Source: an uncultured Lutibacter sp. (GTDB lineage Bacteria > Bacteroidota > Bacteroidia > Flavobacteriales > Flavobacteriaceae). Taken from it: DNA of 50,628 nucleotides. Shown piece after piece: positions 1 through 8,159 of this stretch. Numbering within the stretch: the first letter of the stretch is position 1; every line of letters begins with the position of its first letter. The notes beneath the pieces are model-generated. The model ran no database searches, had not been told where the DNA came from, and saw only the letters and a program-made list of their open reading frames with translations. Both the position numbers and the translations under genes were made by a program. The stretch covers positions 1-50,628 of the forward strand of contig NZ_CALAEQ010000008.1 of assembly GCF_937891065.1 (NCBI RefSeq), given 5' to 3'.

Positions 1-19
1 AATAATAATAACAATAATA

Positions 20-400
20 ATGAATATACCAGCAGAATTAAAATACACAAAAGACCATGAATGGATTAAAATAGAAGGTAATACAGCAACAATAGGTGTT
101 ACACATTTTGCACAAAGTGAATTGGGCGACATTGTTTACGTTGATGTAGATACTTTAGATGAAACTTTGGAAAAAGATGAGGTATTTGGCTCAGTAGAAG
201 CTGTAAAAACAGTCTCAGATCTTTTAATGCCTTTATCAGGTGAAGTAACCGCTTTTAATGAAGCACTAGAAGATGAACCAGAAAAAGTAAATTCAGACCC
301 TTATGGAGAAGGATGGATGATTAAAATTTCAATCTCTGATCCATCTCAGATAGAGGAATTATTAAGTGCAGACGATTATAAAGAACTTATTGGAGCGTAA
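20..400 (+). CDS. gcvH: Glycine cleavage system H protein
   Basis: This is the lipoyl carrier of the glycine cleavage complex. It shuttles the aminomethyl group from the P protein to the T protein and is reoxidised by the L protein in the cytoplasm. The 126-residue length is normal for the family. The lipoylation motif GSVEAVKTVSDL is intact, with the acceptor lysine at residue 63, and the N-terminal KYTKDHEWIK segment is typical of GcvH. The ATG at 20 gives the standard N-terminus. Only 19 bases of A/T-rich repeat precede it, so the promoter lies outside or at the edge of the window. The next gene overlaps its end, which suggests co-transcription. No P, T or L protein gene is in the window. 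Confidence 0.97.
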   Translation: MNIPAELKYTKDHEWIKIEGNTATIGVTHFAQSELGDIVYVDVDTLDETLEKDEVFGSVEAVKTVSDLLMPLSGEVTAFNEALEDEPEKVNSDPYGEGWMIKISISDPSQIEELLSADDYKELIGA

Positions 401-752
401 ATTATATTTTTTTGTAGCAATTTATTTTACAATAGTAATTACAATTGGAAGTTTAATTTCAATAAATAGTATAATTAAATTACCTTCTGTCAATTATCTT
501 GATAAATTTTTGCACATTTTAGCTTATTTTTTATTAACATTGAGTTGGCTTTTTGCATTAAAAAAAAGCTTTAAGTTAAAAAAGAAATTCGTTTTACTTA
601 TAATAGTTATATTCATTTATGGCATAATTATTGAAGTTTTACAAGGGAGTTTTACCAATTATAGACAAGCAGATATTTATGATATGTTTGCCAATTTAGG
701 AGGTATCTTAATTGCGTATGTGTTTTTTAACACATTTTTTAAAAGAAATTAG
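366..752 (+). CDS. VanZ-like family membrane protein
   Basis: This is a small inner-membrane protein of the VanZ-like family, of about 128 residues with four predicted membrane segments. Family features are a D-K-x-x-H motif at the start of the second helix (YLDKFLHILAY) and the C-terminal block with EVLQG, then R-Q-A-D-x-x-D and AN-x-G. The exact role is unknown; VanZ itself gives low-level teicoplanin resistance, but most homologues are uncharacterised. The start is uncertain. GTG at 366 and TTG at 390 both lie inside the end of gcvH and no ATG fits, so the gene is probably translationally coupled to gcvH. Confidence 0.8.
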   Translation: MQTIIKNLLERKLYFFVAIYFTIVITIGSLISINSIIKLPSVNYLDKFLHILAYFLLTLSWLFALKKSFKLKKKFVLLIIVIFIYGIIIEVLQGSFTNYRQADIYDMFANLGGILIAYVFFNTFFKRN

Positions 753-771
753 AATGAAATAAAAAATATAC

Positions 772-801
772 TTGTATAATATATTAAAATTATTAAATTA
801 G
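772..801 (+). promoter_or_regulatory. Probable promoter of first tonB paralogue
   Basis: A TTG at 772-774 is followed after 19 bases by TAAATTAG at 794-801, a 7/8 match to the Bacteroidota -7 consensus TAnnTTTG. It lies 22 bases upstream of the tonB start at 824, giving a short leader. Confidence 0.45.
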
Positions 802-823
802 CAAACTATAAAATTTTTCGCAA

Positions 824-1543
824 ATGCAAATTAAAAAGAATCCAAAAGCAAATCTAGAGAACTACAGCAAATTATTTATGCAGTTAGGTTTAGTTTTAGC
901 GCTATTGATAGTGTACTTAGCCATTGAAAAAAAGACGTATGATAGAGTTATTGGCGAACTAGGTCCTGTTGTTCTAAATATGGAAGATGAAGAACAAACA
1001 ATTGAAATAGAACAAGTAAAACCACCAGAACAAAAAACTCCACCACCACCTGCTCCAGATGTAATTGAAGTGGTGAAAGATGAGGAAGAAGTTGAAGAAA
1101 CAGTAATAGAATCTACTGAAACAGATGAAGATGATGCTGTTGAAGTTGAGGAAATTATTGAAGTTGAAGAAGAAGAAGACATTATGGAAGATGTTCCTTT
1201 TGCAATTATTGAAGATGTCCCTGTCTTTCCAGGTTGTAAAGGTTCTAAAGCTCAGTTAAGAGAATGTTTACAAGATGAAATTACAAAACATGTGAATAGA
1301 AAATTTAATTCAGAATTAGCTTCAGACCTAGGATTAGCGCCAGGAGTTAAGCGTATTTTTGTAATGTTTAAAATTGATAAAACTGGTAACATAACTGATG
1401 TAATGGCCCGTGCTCCTCATAAAAGATTACAAGAAGAAGCAATAAGAGTTATTAATTTATTACCTAAAATGACACCAGGAAAGCAACGTGGTCGCCCAGT
1501 TGGTGTAAAATACAGTTTACCAATTGCATTTAAAGTAGAGTAA
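824..1543 (+). CDS. TonB-family energy transducer, paralogue 1
   Basis: This TonB-like protein probably couples the proton-motive force to outer-membrane TonB-dependent transporters. Its 239 residues comprise a cytoplasmic N-terminal tail with PKANLENYSKL, one membrane helix at about 17-35, a periplasmic linker very rich in Glu with a Pro stretch (about 55-125), and a TonB C-terminal domain (about 130-239). The C-terminal domain starts with DVPVFPGCKG and holds two cysteines (138 and 148) conserved in all three neighbouring copies, so a disulfide is plausible. No ExbB/ExbD lies nearby. A strong terminator follows and a promoter-like sequence precedes it, so it appears to be its own transcription unit. 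It is clearly homologous to the next two genes. Confidence 0.88.
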   Translation: MQIKKNPKANLENYSKLFMQLGLVLALLIVYLAIEKKTYDRVIGELGPVVLNMEDEEQTIEIEQVKPPEQKTPPPPAPDVIEVVKDEEEVEETVIESTETDEDDAVEVEEIIEVEEEEDIMEDVPFAIIEDVPVFPGCKGSKAQLRECLQDEITKHVNRKFNSELASDLGLAPGVKRIFVMFKIDKTGNITDVMARAPHKRLQEEAIRVINLLPKMTPGKQRGRPVGVKYSLPIAFKVE

Positions 1544-1564
1544 AAAAGACACTATATAATATTT

Positions 1565-1604
1565 AAAAAGCTCAACCAAACGAAACGGTTGAGCTTTTTT
1601 TTTT
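1565..1604 (+). terminator. Rho-independent terminator after tonB paralogue 1
   Basis: Perfect 13-bp arms at 1565-1577 and 1587-1599 (AAAAAGCTCAACC and its complement) enclose a 9-base loop. They are followed by an unbroken T run to 1604. Confidence 0.88.
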
Positions 1605-1745
1605 GGTATGTTTTTTGCTTTAACATAATTTTAACATTTATCCTTAAGTAGTAATTGTTATATAAATTAAGAATCTTAATACCACTCAAAACAATTAATT
1701 TTAAATAACAAGCTATTAAAAGGATGAAATAAAACTTATATAATT

Positions 1746-2468
1746 ATGAGAACAAAAAAACATCCAAAAGCAAATTTAGAAAATTACAGTAAATTATTTG
1801 TACAATTAGGCCTTGTTTTATCATTACTTGTTGTGTATGTATTAATTCAAAACAAAACTTTCGAAAAAAACATTACAGGTATAGTAGGTGAAAATTTATC
1901 AGAAAACTTTACTCCTGAGCAAAATATAGAATATAAAATTGAACCAATTAAAGTACTTCCAATAAAAAAACTACAAGTTTTAATTAACATAAAAAAAGAA
2001 GATAATAATTCAGATATAGAAGAAGATGTATTTAAAATAATTGATCCAGACGGCCCAATTAAAGAACCTATATTTATTGAAGTAGATCCTAAGGAAGGTG
2101 ATAATTTTATTGAAGATGTACCTTTTGAAATTATTGAAGATGTACCTGTATATCCTGGTTGTAAGGGTGATAAAGAACAATTAAGAGCCTGTTTGCAAGA
2201 AGAGATAAAAAAGCATATCAATAGAAAATTTAATTCAGGATTAGGATCTGAACTAGGTTTAACCCCTGGTGTCAAGAAAATTTTTGTGATATTTAAAATT
2301 GATAAAAATGGTGATATTACAAATGTACAAGCTCGTGCTCCTCATAAAAGATTACAAGAAGAAGCAATAAGGGTTGTTAATTTATTACCTAAAATGACAC
2401 CAGGGAAACAACGTCAAATTGCGGTTGGTGTAAAGTATAGTCTGCCAATTGCATTTAAAGTAGAGTAA
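1746..2468 (+). CDS. TonB-family energy transducer, paralogue 2
   Basis: This second tandem TonB-like protein has 240 residues. It keeps the N-terminal PKANLENYSKL segment, the membrane helix (about 17-35) and the C-terminal domain with VPVYPGCKGD. The linker has diverged: the Pro-rich stretch and most of the long Glu tract of paralogue 1 are replaced by Ile/Lys/Asp-rich sequence. The two CTDs are nearly collinear (HKRLQEEAIRV and LLPKMTPGKQR are shared), which points to a recent duplication followed by linker change. It probably acts as an energy transducer for a different set of outer-membrane receptors. It has its own 200-bp upstream region and its own terminator. Confidence 0.87.
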   Translation: MRTKKHPKANLENYSKLFVQLGLVLSLLVVYVLIQNKTFEKNITGIVGENLSENFTPEQNIEYKIEPIKVLPIKKLQVLINIKKEDNNSDIEEDVFKIIDPDGPIKEPIFIEVDPKEGDNFIEDVPFEIIEDVPVYPGCKGDKEQLRACLQEEIKKHINRKFNSGLGSELGLTPGVKKIFVIFKIDKNGDITNVQARAPHKRLQEEAIRVVNLLPKMTPGKQRQIAVGVKYSLPIAFKVE

Positions 2469-2490
2469 AAGAGGATGCTATGAAATACTT

Positions 2491-2522
2491 AAAAAGCTCA
2501 ATCATTTAGTTGAGCTTTTTTT
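2491..2522 (+). terminator. Rho-independent terminator after tonB paralogue 2
   Basis: The 11-bp arms AAAAAGCTCAA (2491-2501) and TTGAGCTTTTT (2510-2520) enclose an 8-base loop and are followed by more T. The stem resembles the terminator after paralogue 1, as expected if the duplication included the 3' end. Confidence 0.85.
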
Positions 2523-2693
2523 GACCTTAAATCATTGCTTTCTATTTAAATATTTTGTAAATTTAATATGATAATAATCTTGCAAGATTTTGCTTAATTA
2601 TTTATTATTAACACATCCAATTTCTTGCATTATAAATAGTACTGTATACCAGTTTTTATAAATGATTCTTGTTTAATCCTAAAGCAAGTTAAA

Positions 2694-3425
2694 ATGCAAA
2701 TTAAAAAATATCCAAACGCAACGCTCGAAAATTATAGTAAAATATTAATCCAATTAGGATTAGTGTTAGCACTTTTTATTGTGTATCAATTTATGAATAT
2801 GAAATCCTATCCCAATTCGATAAAGGATTTAGTAGGAACTTTTGTAACAGTTGATGAAACAGAAGATATTATTGAAATAAAAATAGTTGAACCAGAAATT
2901 GAACCAATTGCAAAAGCTGTTTTACCTGATAAAATTGTGCAAGTTGAAGATCAAGTTGAAATAGTTGAAACCATTATAGAATCAACTGAAACTGATGAAT
3001 CACAAGCGGTAATTATAGATTTAGATAGAGAGGTGGTTGCTGTTGAAGAAGAGGAAGAAATGGTTGAAGATGTACCTTTTTTAGTAATTGAAAATGTTCC
3101 TGTTTTTCCTGGTTGTAAAGGAGATAATACTGAATTAAGAGCTTGTTTCTCTTCAGAAATGTCAAAATTTGTTTCAAAAAGATTTAATGCAGAGTTAGCA
3201 GCAGATTTAGGATTACCACAAGGTAGTATTCAACGAATTTTTGTATTGTTTAAAATTGATAAAAATGGAAATATTGCTGATATTCAAGCAAGAGCTCCAC
3301 ATAAAAAACTTCAAGAAGAAGCTATTAGAGTTATAAATTTACTTCCACATATGACTCCTGGAAGACAAAGAGGAAGAGCTGTTGGTGTTAGATACGGACT
3401 TCCAATAGTTTTTAAAGTAGAATAA
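2694..3425 (+). CDS. TonB-family energy transducer, paralogue 3
   Basis: This third tandem copy has 243 residues. It has the LENYSKI N-terminal tail, a membrane helix at about 17-35, an acidic linker without a polyproline stretch, and a TonB C-terminal domain beginning NVPVFPGCKGD. The CTD has a one-residue insertion (QGSIQRIF) and is the most diverged of the three (SSEMSKFVSKRFN). It probably spans the periplasm to energise TonB-dependent transporters. Unlike the other two copies it has no evident terminator. The inverted repeat in front of deoC is the only structure downstream. Paralogy is certain; which receptors each copy serves cannot be read from the sequence. Confidence 0.87.
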   Translation: MQIKKYPNATLENYSKILIQLGLVLALFIVYQFMNMKSYPNSIKDLVGTFVTVDETEDIIEIKIVEPEIEPIAKAVLPDKIVQVEDQVEIVETIIESTETDESQAVIIDLDREVVAVEEEEEMVEDVPFLVIENVPVFPGCKGDNTELRACFSSEMSKFVSKRFNAELAADLGLPQGSIQRIFVLFKIDKNGNIADIQARAPHKKLQEEAIRVINLLPHMTPGRQRGRAVGVRYGLPIVFKVE

Positions 3426-3459
3426 ATTAAATTTCAACTTTCAAATCTCATTATTGATA

Positions 3460-3528
3460 ATTATTTTACGAAGTAATAGAATTTTATAAACTATTATATT
3501 CTGTAAATTAGTATTTTCGTAAAATAAT
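3460..3528. repeat. Inverted repeat upstream of deoC
   Basis: A perfect 13-bp inverted repeat, ATTATTTTACGAA at 3460-3472 and its complement at 3516-3528, is separated by 43 bases and ends 10 bases before the deoC start. It could be an operator or a folded leader. The right arm overlaps a weak -7-like sequence (TATTTTCG, 3512-3519). Confidence 0.5.
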
Positions 3529-3538
3529 AGTTCATAAG

Positions 3539-4282
3539 ATGAAAGTAAATATATATTTAGACTCCACATATCTAAAAACAGCTGAACAAGCTGGTATTTC
3601 TGAAAAAGAAACAGAAAATAATGTTATAGAGTTAGTAAAAGAAGCAATTGAAAATAATTTTGTTTTGGCAATGATTCGCCCAAAATTTGTTGCAATGGCT
3701 CGTGAAATGGTAAAAAATGCTAATTCCGAAACATTAATAGGAACTGTAATTGGTTTTCATGAAGGAACCTATAGTACTGATGAAAAATTAATAGAAGCTA
3801 AAAAAGCGATTGAAGATGATGTTGATGAGTTGGATTATGTTATAAATTATAAAGCTTTTAAAGAAGAAAAAATTAACTTAGTAAAAGCTGAAGTTTTTAA
3901 AGGAACAAAATTAGCATTGGACCATAATAAAATCACAAAATGGATTATTGAAATAGCAGCTTTAACTAATGAAGAAATTGTTTCAATAACTCAATTAATT
4001 CGTGACGTGGTTTTAGATAATTTTGGTGAAGAGAATGCAGCTAAAGTTTTTGTAAAATCATCTACAGGTTTCTTTAAAACAGAAGGAGGTAAACCAAACG
4101 GTGCAACTTTTGAAGCGATGGAATTAATTGTAGAGAATTCAAAACCATTACCAGCAAAAGCAGCTGGTGGAGTTAGAAATTATGAAGATGCCGTTAAAAT
4201 GGTAGAAATGGGAGTAACTCGTATAGGAACTTCATCAGCGAAATTAATTGCTGATGGTGGAGACACAAATGGAGGTTATTAA
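3539..4282 (+). CDS. deoC: Deoxyribose-phosphate aldolase
   Basis: This class I aldolase splits 2-deoxy-D-ribose 5-phosphate into glyceraldehyde 3-phosphate and acetaldehyde in deoxynucleoside salvage in the cytoplasm. All catalytic positions are visible: the Schiff-base lysine 173 in FVKSSTGF, the second lysine 207 in PAKAAGGVR, and the Asp in DELDYVINY (residue 99). The 247 residues match the usual length. The ATG at 3539 follows directly on the inverted-repeat region, and the next gene starts 2 bases after its stop, so the two are likely co-transcribed although they are functionally unrelated. Confidence 0.96.
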   Translation: MKVNIYLDSTYLKTAEQAGISEKETENNVIELVKEAIENNFVLAMIRPKFVAMAREMVKNANSETLIGTVIGFHEGTYSTDEKLIEAKKAIEDDVDELDYVINYKAFKEEKINLVKAEVFKGTKLALDHNKITKWIIEIAALTNEEIVSITQLIRDVVLDNFGEENAAKVFVKSSTGFFKTEGGKPNGATFEAMELIVENSKPLPAKAAGGVRNYEDAVKMVEMGVTRIGTSSAKLIADGGDTNGGY

Positions 4283-4284
4283 AA

Positions 4285-4860
4285 ATGGAAAATTATTTTG
4301 CACATGAAACAGCCATAATTGATGAGGGTTGTGAAATTGGAAACGGAACTAAAATTTGGCACTTTAGTCATGTAATGCCAAACTCAACCATTGGTGAAAA
4401 TTGTAACATTGGTCAAAATGTTGTTATTTCACCTAATGTAGTATTGGGTAAAAATGTGAAAGTCCAAAATAATGTATCAATTTATTCAGGTGTAATTTGT
4501 GAAGATGATGTGTTTTTAGGTCCTTCAATGGTATTTACCAATGTTATAAACCCTAGAAGTGCTATTGTTAGACGAGGTGAGTACTCAAAAACTTTGGTAA
4601 AAAAAGGAGCTAGTATTGGTGCAAATGCTACTATTGTATGTGGAAATGATATTGGCGAATATGCTTTTATTGGTGCAGGAGCAGTGGTAACAAAACAGGT
4701 TTTACCTTATGCATTGGTTGTTGGAAACCCTTCAAAACAAATTGGTTGGATTAGTGAATACGGCCATCGTTTAAAATTTGATAAAAACAATCTTGCAACT
4801 TGTATAGAGAGTGGCGAAAAATATCAATTAAAAGATAATAAAATAGAAAAAATCTCGTAA
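4285..4860 (+). CDS. Hexapeptide-repeat N-acetyltransferase (WbpD/WlbB-like)
   Basis: This is a left-handed beta-helix acyltransferase of 191 residues. Hexapeptide repeats run from about residue 8 to 150 (for example IGENCNIGQNVVI and IGANATIVCGNDIGEYAFI). The segment FTNVINPRSAI followed by RRGEY, and the ending PYALVVGNPSKQIGWIS, match the UDP-2-acetamido-3-amino-2,3-dideoxyglucuronate N-acetyltransferases of O-antigen synthesis. The probable reaction is transfer of acetyl from acetyl-CoA to the 3-amino group of a UDP-sugar in the cytoplasm. No partner dehydrogenase or aminotransferase is adjacent, so the exact substrate is inferred. It lies between deoC and the RemB-like gene with very short gaps. 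Confidence 0.82.
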   Translation: MENYFAHETAIIDEGCEIGNGTKIWHFSHVMPNSTIGENCNIGQNVVISPNVVLGKNVKVQNNVSIYSGVICEDDVFLGPSMVFTNVINPRSAIVRRGEYSKTLVKKGASIGANATIVCGNDIGEYAFIGAGAVVTKQVLPYALVVGNPSKQIGWISEYGHRLKFDKNNLATCIESGEKYQLKDNKIEKIS

Positions 4861-4868
4861 TAGTAGCT

Positions 4869-6935
4869 ATGAAGAAACTTAGTTTTATTTTCTTTCTTTT
4901 TTCAATATCAGTTTTTTCCCAAATAGAAAAATATCCTGTTTTCGCGGCTTGCGATTCTGTTACTATTTCTGAGATGTCGTTTTGCTTTAAAAATGAAGTT
5001 GAAAAGGCTATAATTAATGAATTTAAAGTCCCTGAAAAAATACAACAAGAAAATTTTAATGATACTATCAACATTGTTTTTTTAGTTAATACCTCAGGTG
5101 GTTTTCAAGTTATTTACGTGAATTCTCCTTATAAAGAACTAAAAGAAGAAGTTGAGCGTGTTTTTACAACATTACCAAAAATAACACCTGCAAAATATAA
5201 CAACTATCCAGTTGAAATGCAGTTTGTTTTTCCTTTATCAATTCCTTTAGAAAATAATATTCAAGAAGAAATTAAGAAAAAAGAAGTGATAGTTGAAGTA
5301 ATTCAACCAACTAAGGAAACTAAGGAGATAATAAAAAAAGTTACAAAAAACACATTATTTCCAGAACATAACAGCGAATTAAATATACCTTTTACTCATG
5401 CTGAATATAGTTCGTATGATTTTTATTTAAATAATGCCGATAATTCACATACTGCTGTTAAACCTTATTTGTATTCTGAAATAACTAAATATATTGATTT
5501 AGATGCACAAAAAAATAAGCTCATAAAACCAAAGTCAACTTGGTTTGGTAAAAAATTATTGAATGAACATATTGCATTTGTTAAGGGTGAAAATTTTTGG
5601 TTTACAATTGATCCGGGAGCTGATTTACAAGTTGGAAAAGATAGTGAAGATGTTAACACATTTAATAATACTAGAGCTATACATGTAAATGGCGCAATTG
5701 GAGAAAAATTTAGTTTTTCAACTAGTTTTTATGAAAGCCAAGGCCGATTTGCAAAGTATGTGAATGATTATGCGGAGTCAATTAGACCCGATGGTGGAAA
5801 TCCGGCATTAATACCAGGAAGAGGAATTGCCAAGGAATTTAAATCTGACGCTTATGATTATCCTGTTGCTGAAGCTTATTTGTCTTATACACCGAATCAA
5901 ACGTTTAATTTTCAGTTTGGAAATGGTAAAAATTTTATAGGTGATGGTTATCGCTCTTTGTTTTTATCAGATGTTGCTTCTCCGTATCCTTTTTTCAAAA
6001 TAAATACTGATTTTTGGAAAATTAAATACACAAATCTTTGGATGTGGATGCAGGATGTTAGACCTGAACTAACAGTTGATGGAGCATATAAACAAAAATA
6101 TATGGCAATTCATTATTTAAGTTGGAATGTTTCAAAAAAATTAAATATTGGGTTGTTTGAAACTGTTATCTGGGATGATACTAATGAAAGAGGTTTTGAT
6201 GTTAATTATTTAAATCCACTTATTTTTTATACGGCGGTAGAATTTTCAACAGGATCAAGAGCAGGAAATACTTTACTTGGCTTAAGTTTAAAATATAAGT
6301 TAAAAGATATTTCAATTTATTCTCAATTGATATTAGATGAGTTTAGGGCATCTGAAATTACAGGAAGCGATGGTTGGTGGGCAAATAAATATGGAGTTCA
6401 AATAGGAGCTAAATATCACAATGCATTTAATATTGAAAACCTATACTTACAAGCAGAATATAATGCAGTGAGACCTTACACATATTCTCATGACGAGTTA
6501 AATTTAAATTACGGTCATAACAACCAGCCTTTAGCGCATTTATGGGGTTCAAACTTTAAAGAAACAATTGGTATTGCTAGATATACAAAGAACCGTTGGT
6601 TTGCTAATGCAAAAATAATTATAGGAGAAAAAGGCTTCGATTTTTCTGATGGAGTAGATACGTTTAGTTATGGTGGTAATGTCTTTCAAGATAATGATAA
6701 TAGAGCAACAGATTATGGAAATGAAATTGGCCAAGGAAATACAGCAACTGTTTTTATTGGAGATTTACAAATAGGTTATTTATTAAATCCAGCTACAAAT
6801 TTAAAATTGTTTGGCGGAATTACATTTAGAGATTTTAACCCAAATGCGCCAACAGGTGTATTTGATAAATCGAATTCAACTTGGATTTCATTTGGATTGA
6901 GAACCGATGTGTTTAATTGGAATTTCGATTTTTAA
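4869..6935 (+). CDS. remB: RemB-like gliding-motility outer-membrane beta-barrel with N-terminal TonB-C-like domain
   Basis: This is a 688-residue outer-membrane protein with a signal peptide (residues 1-17, ending VFSQ). Residues 22-130 are recognisably related to the C-terminal domain of the three TonB paralogues upstream: two cysteines (28 and 39), a VFLVNTSGGFQVIYVNSPYK strand pair, and LPKITPAKYN matching LPKMTPGKQR. From about 185 to 688 the sequence is a Wzi/RemB-type barrel with alternating aromatic strands, for example FWFTIDPGADLQVGKD and FGNGKNFIGDGYRS. RemB of Flavobacterium johnsoniae supports cell-surface movement and gliding; Wzi-type barrels organise capsule. The assignment rests on recalled similarity. 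The stop overlaps the hypC stop on the other strand by 4 bases. Confidence 0.72.
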   Translation: MKKLSFIFFLFSISVFSQIEKYPVFAACDSVTISEMSFCFKNEVEKAIINEFKVPEKIQQENFNDTINIVFLVNTSGGFQVIYVNSPYKELKEEVERVFTTLPKITPAKYNNYPVEMQFVFPLSIPLENNIQEEIKKKEVIVEVIQPTKETKEIIKKVTKNTLFPEHNSELNIPFTHAEYSSYDFYLNNADNSHTAVKPYLYSEITKYIDLDAQKNKLIKPKSTWFGKKLLNEHIAFVKGENFWFTIDPGADLQVGKDSEDVNTFNNTRAIHVNGAIGEKFSFSTSFYESQGRFAKYVNDYAESIRPDGGNPALIPGRGIAKEFKSDAYDYPVAEAYLSYTPNQTFNFQFGNGKNFIGDGYRSLFLSDVASPYPFFKINTDFWKIKYTNLWMWMQDVRPELTVDGAYKQKYMAIHYLSWNVSKKLNIGLFETVIWDDTNERGFDVNYLNPLIFYTAVEFSTGSRAGNTLLGLSLKYKLKDISIYSQLILDEFRASEITGSDGWWANKYGVQIGAKYHNAFNIENLYLQAEYNAVRPYTYSHDELNLNYGHNNQPLAHLWGSNFKETIGIARYTKNRWFANAKIIIGEKGFDFSDGVDTFSYGGNVFQDNDNRATDYGNEIGQGNTATVFIGDLQIGYLLNPATNLKLFGGITFRDFNPNAPTGVFDKSNSTWISFGLRTDVFNWNFDF

Positions 6936-7195
6936 TCGTTGTTATTGTCATCTTCTAATTCGTGAAGCTCATCAAGTTGCATGAGAATATCAAAAGTTTT
7001 TTTGGCTTCTTCTTCATCAATTATTGAAATTGCAGCACCTACATGAACCATTACATAATCTCCAATAACAGCTTCAGGAACCAAAGTTAAACTTACTTCT
7101 TTTATTATTCCATCAAAAGAAACTTTTCCAACTCTAAAAGTTTCATCTAATTGTGCAGTAATTTCTATTAATTTCCCAGGAATTGATAAACACAT
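6932..7195 (-). CDS. hypC: Hydrogenase maturation chaperone HypC
   Basis: This small chaperone (87 residues) begins with the diagnostic MCLSIPGKL. Its N-terminal Cys2 binds HypD and the hydrogenase large-subunit precursor and helps deliver the Fe(CN)2CO moiety. The beta-barrel core VGKVSFDGIIKEVSL is normal, and the C-terminus is an acidic tail (HELEDDNNND). It is the last gene of the hypA-hypB-hypC row, but a 133-bp gap containing a repeat-like hairpin separates it from hypB. Its end overlaps the end of the RemB-like gene tail to tail. Confidence 0.95.
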   Translation of the reverse strand: MCLSIPGKLIEITAQLDETFRVGKVSFDGIIKEVSLTLVPEAVIGDYVMVHVGAAISIIDEEEAKKTFDILMQLDELHELEDDNNND

Positions 7196-7228
7196 ATTTA
7201 TGTAGTATTTCTAAATTTAACTATTTAC

Positions 7229-7320
7229 TTTGGGCGTTCCCTTTTAGGTCGCGCTTTACGTTATATCTTTTTTTACGTTTCACTTCAAAAAAGGATGCCA
7301 CTTCAATCACTAACGCAAAA
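7229..7320. repeat. REP-like hairpin element between hypB and hypC
   Basis: This roughly 92-bp sequence starts TTTGGGCGTTCCC and ends CACTTCAATCACTAACGC plus AAAA. Its ends are complementary (GCGTT/AACGC) and its interior is more GC-rich than the surroundings. From memory it matches a dispersed intergenic repeat seen in many flavobacterial genomes. There is no ORF in it. It may act as a stem-loop between hypB and hypC. Confidence 0.5.
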
Positions 7321-7328
7321 ACTACTAT

Positions 7329-8147
7329 TTAAATCATATTTTTCTTCAACCATTTATACCACTCATCCATACCTTCACCTGTGGTTGCTGAAATTTCAAA
7401 AAACTGTAAATTAGGATTCACTTGTAATGCATAATTTTTAAGTTTTTCAATATCAATATTTACATAAGGTAATAAATCAATTTTATTAATAATGCAAATA
7501 TCAGAAGTATGAAACATATCAGGATATTTAATTGGCTTATCTTCACCTTCAGTAGTACTGATAATCACAACACGCTTGCTTTCACCTAAATCAAACATAG
7601 AAGGGCAAACTAAATTCCCAACGTTTTCAATCATTAAAATAGCATTATCTTCAATATTTAACCTTTTAACAGCTTCATAAACCATATCGCTTTCTAAATG
7701 GCATCCTTTTCCTGTGTTAATTTGAATTACGGGAATGTTTAGCGCATCAATTCTATTAGCATCATTCAATGTTTGCTGATCGCCTTCAATCACATAAAAA
7801 GGAATAGTTTCTTTTAAATCTGCCAATGTACGTTCTAAAATAGATGTTTTCCCTGAACCAGGAGAACTTACCATATTTAATGCAAATATGTTTTTCGCTT
7901 CAAAATAGCCTCTATTTCTTGCAGCCAAAACCTGATTGTTTTGTAAAATATCTTGTTCTATTTCTAATATTTTGTGTTTATGATCGTGAGAAAGATCGTG
8001 AGTGTGTGTATGTCCTTCATGATGATGATCATTGTGAGAATGTGTATGCCCATCGTGATGATGTTCTGTATGAGAGTGTTTATGTTCACCAGGTTTTAAA
8101 ATAACAGGACCATTATTATCAGATCCGCATCCGCAAGTTCCACACAT
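7329..8147 (-). CDS. hypB: Hydrogenase nickel-incorporation GTPase HypB
   Basis: This GTPase inserts nickel into the hydrogenase large subunit together with HypA. Its 272 residues begin with the high-affinity metal motif MCGTCGCG, followed by a His-rich region (18 histidines between residues 22 and 58) that probably stores nickel. The G domain has the P-loop SSPGSGKTS (Lys100) and the NKID guanine motif (INKIDLLPY). Length and order are normal for the long, His-rich HypB type. It starts 12 bases after hypA. Confidence 0.96.
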   Translation of the reverse strand: MCGTCGCGSDNNGPVILKPGEHKHSHTEHHHDGHTHSHNDHHHEGHTHTHDLSHDHKHKILEIEQDILQNNQVLAARNRGYFEAKNIFALNMVSSPGSGKTSILERTLADLKETIPFYVIEGDQQTLNDANRIDALNIPVIQINTGKGCHLESDMVYEAVKRLNIEDNAILMIENVGNLVCPSMFDLGESKRVVIISTTEGEDKPIKYPDMFHTSDICIINKIDLLPYVNIDIEKLKNYALQVNPNLQFFEISATTGEGMDEWYKWLKKNMI

Positions 8148-8159
8148 ATTTATTAGGTT

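Noticed and set aside
1-19. Short A/T trinucleotide repeat at the left edge
   Set aside because: It is too short and cut by the window edge to call a functional repeat.
862-1182. Minus-strand ORF of 106 codons, very rich in Ser and Thr
   Set aside because: It is the mirror of the Glu/Asp-rich linker codons of the first tonB paralogue; it has no family signature.
1847-2275. Minus-strand ORF of 142 codons inside the second tonB paralogue
   Set aside because: The plus-strand frame is clearly a TonB protein; the reverse frame has no recognisable domain and a shadow-type composition.
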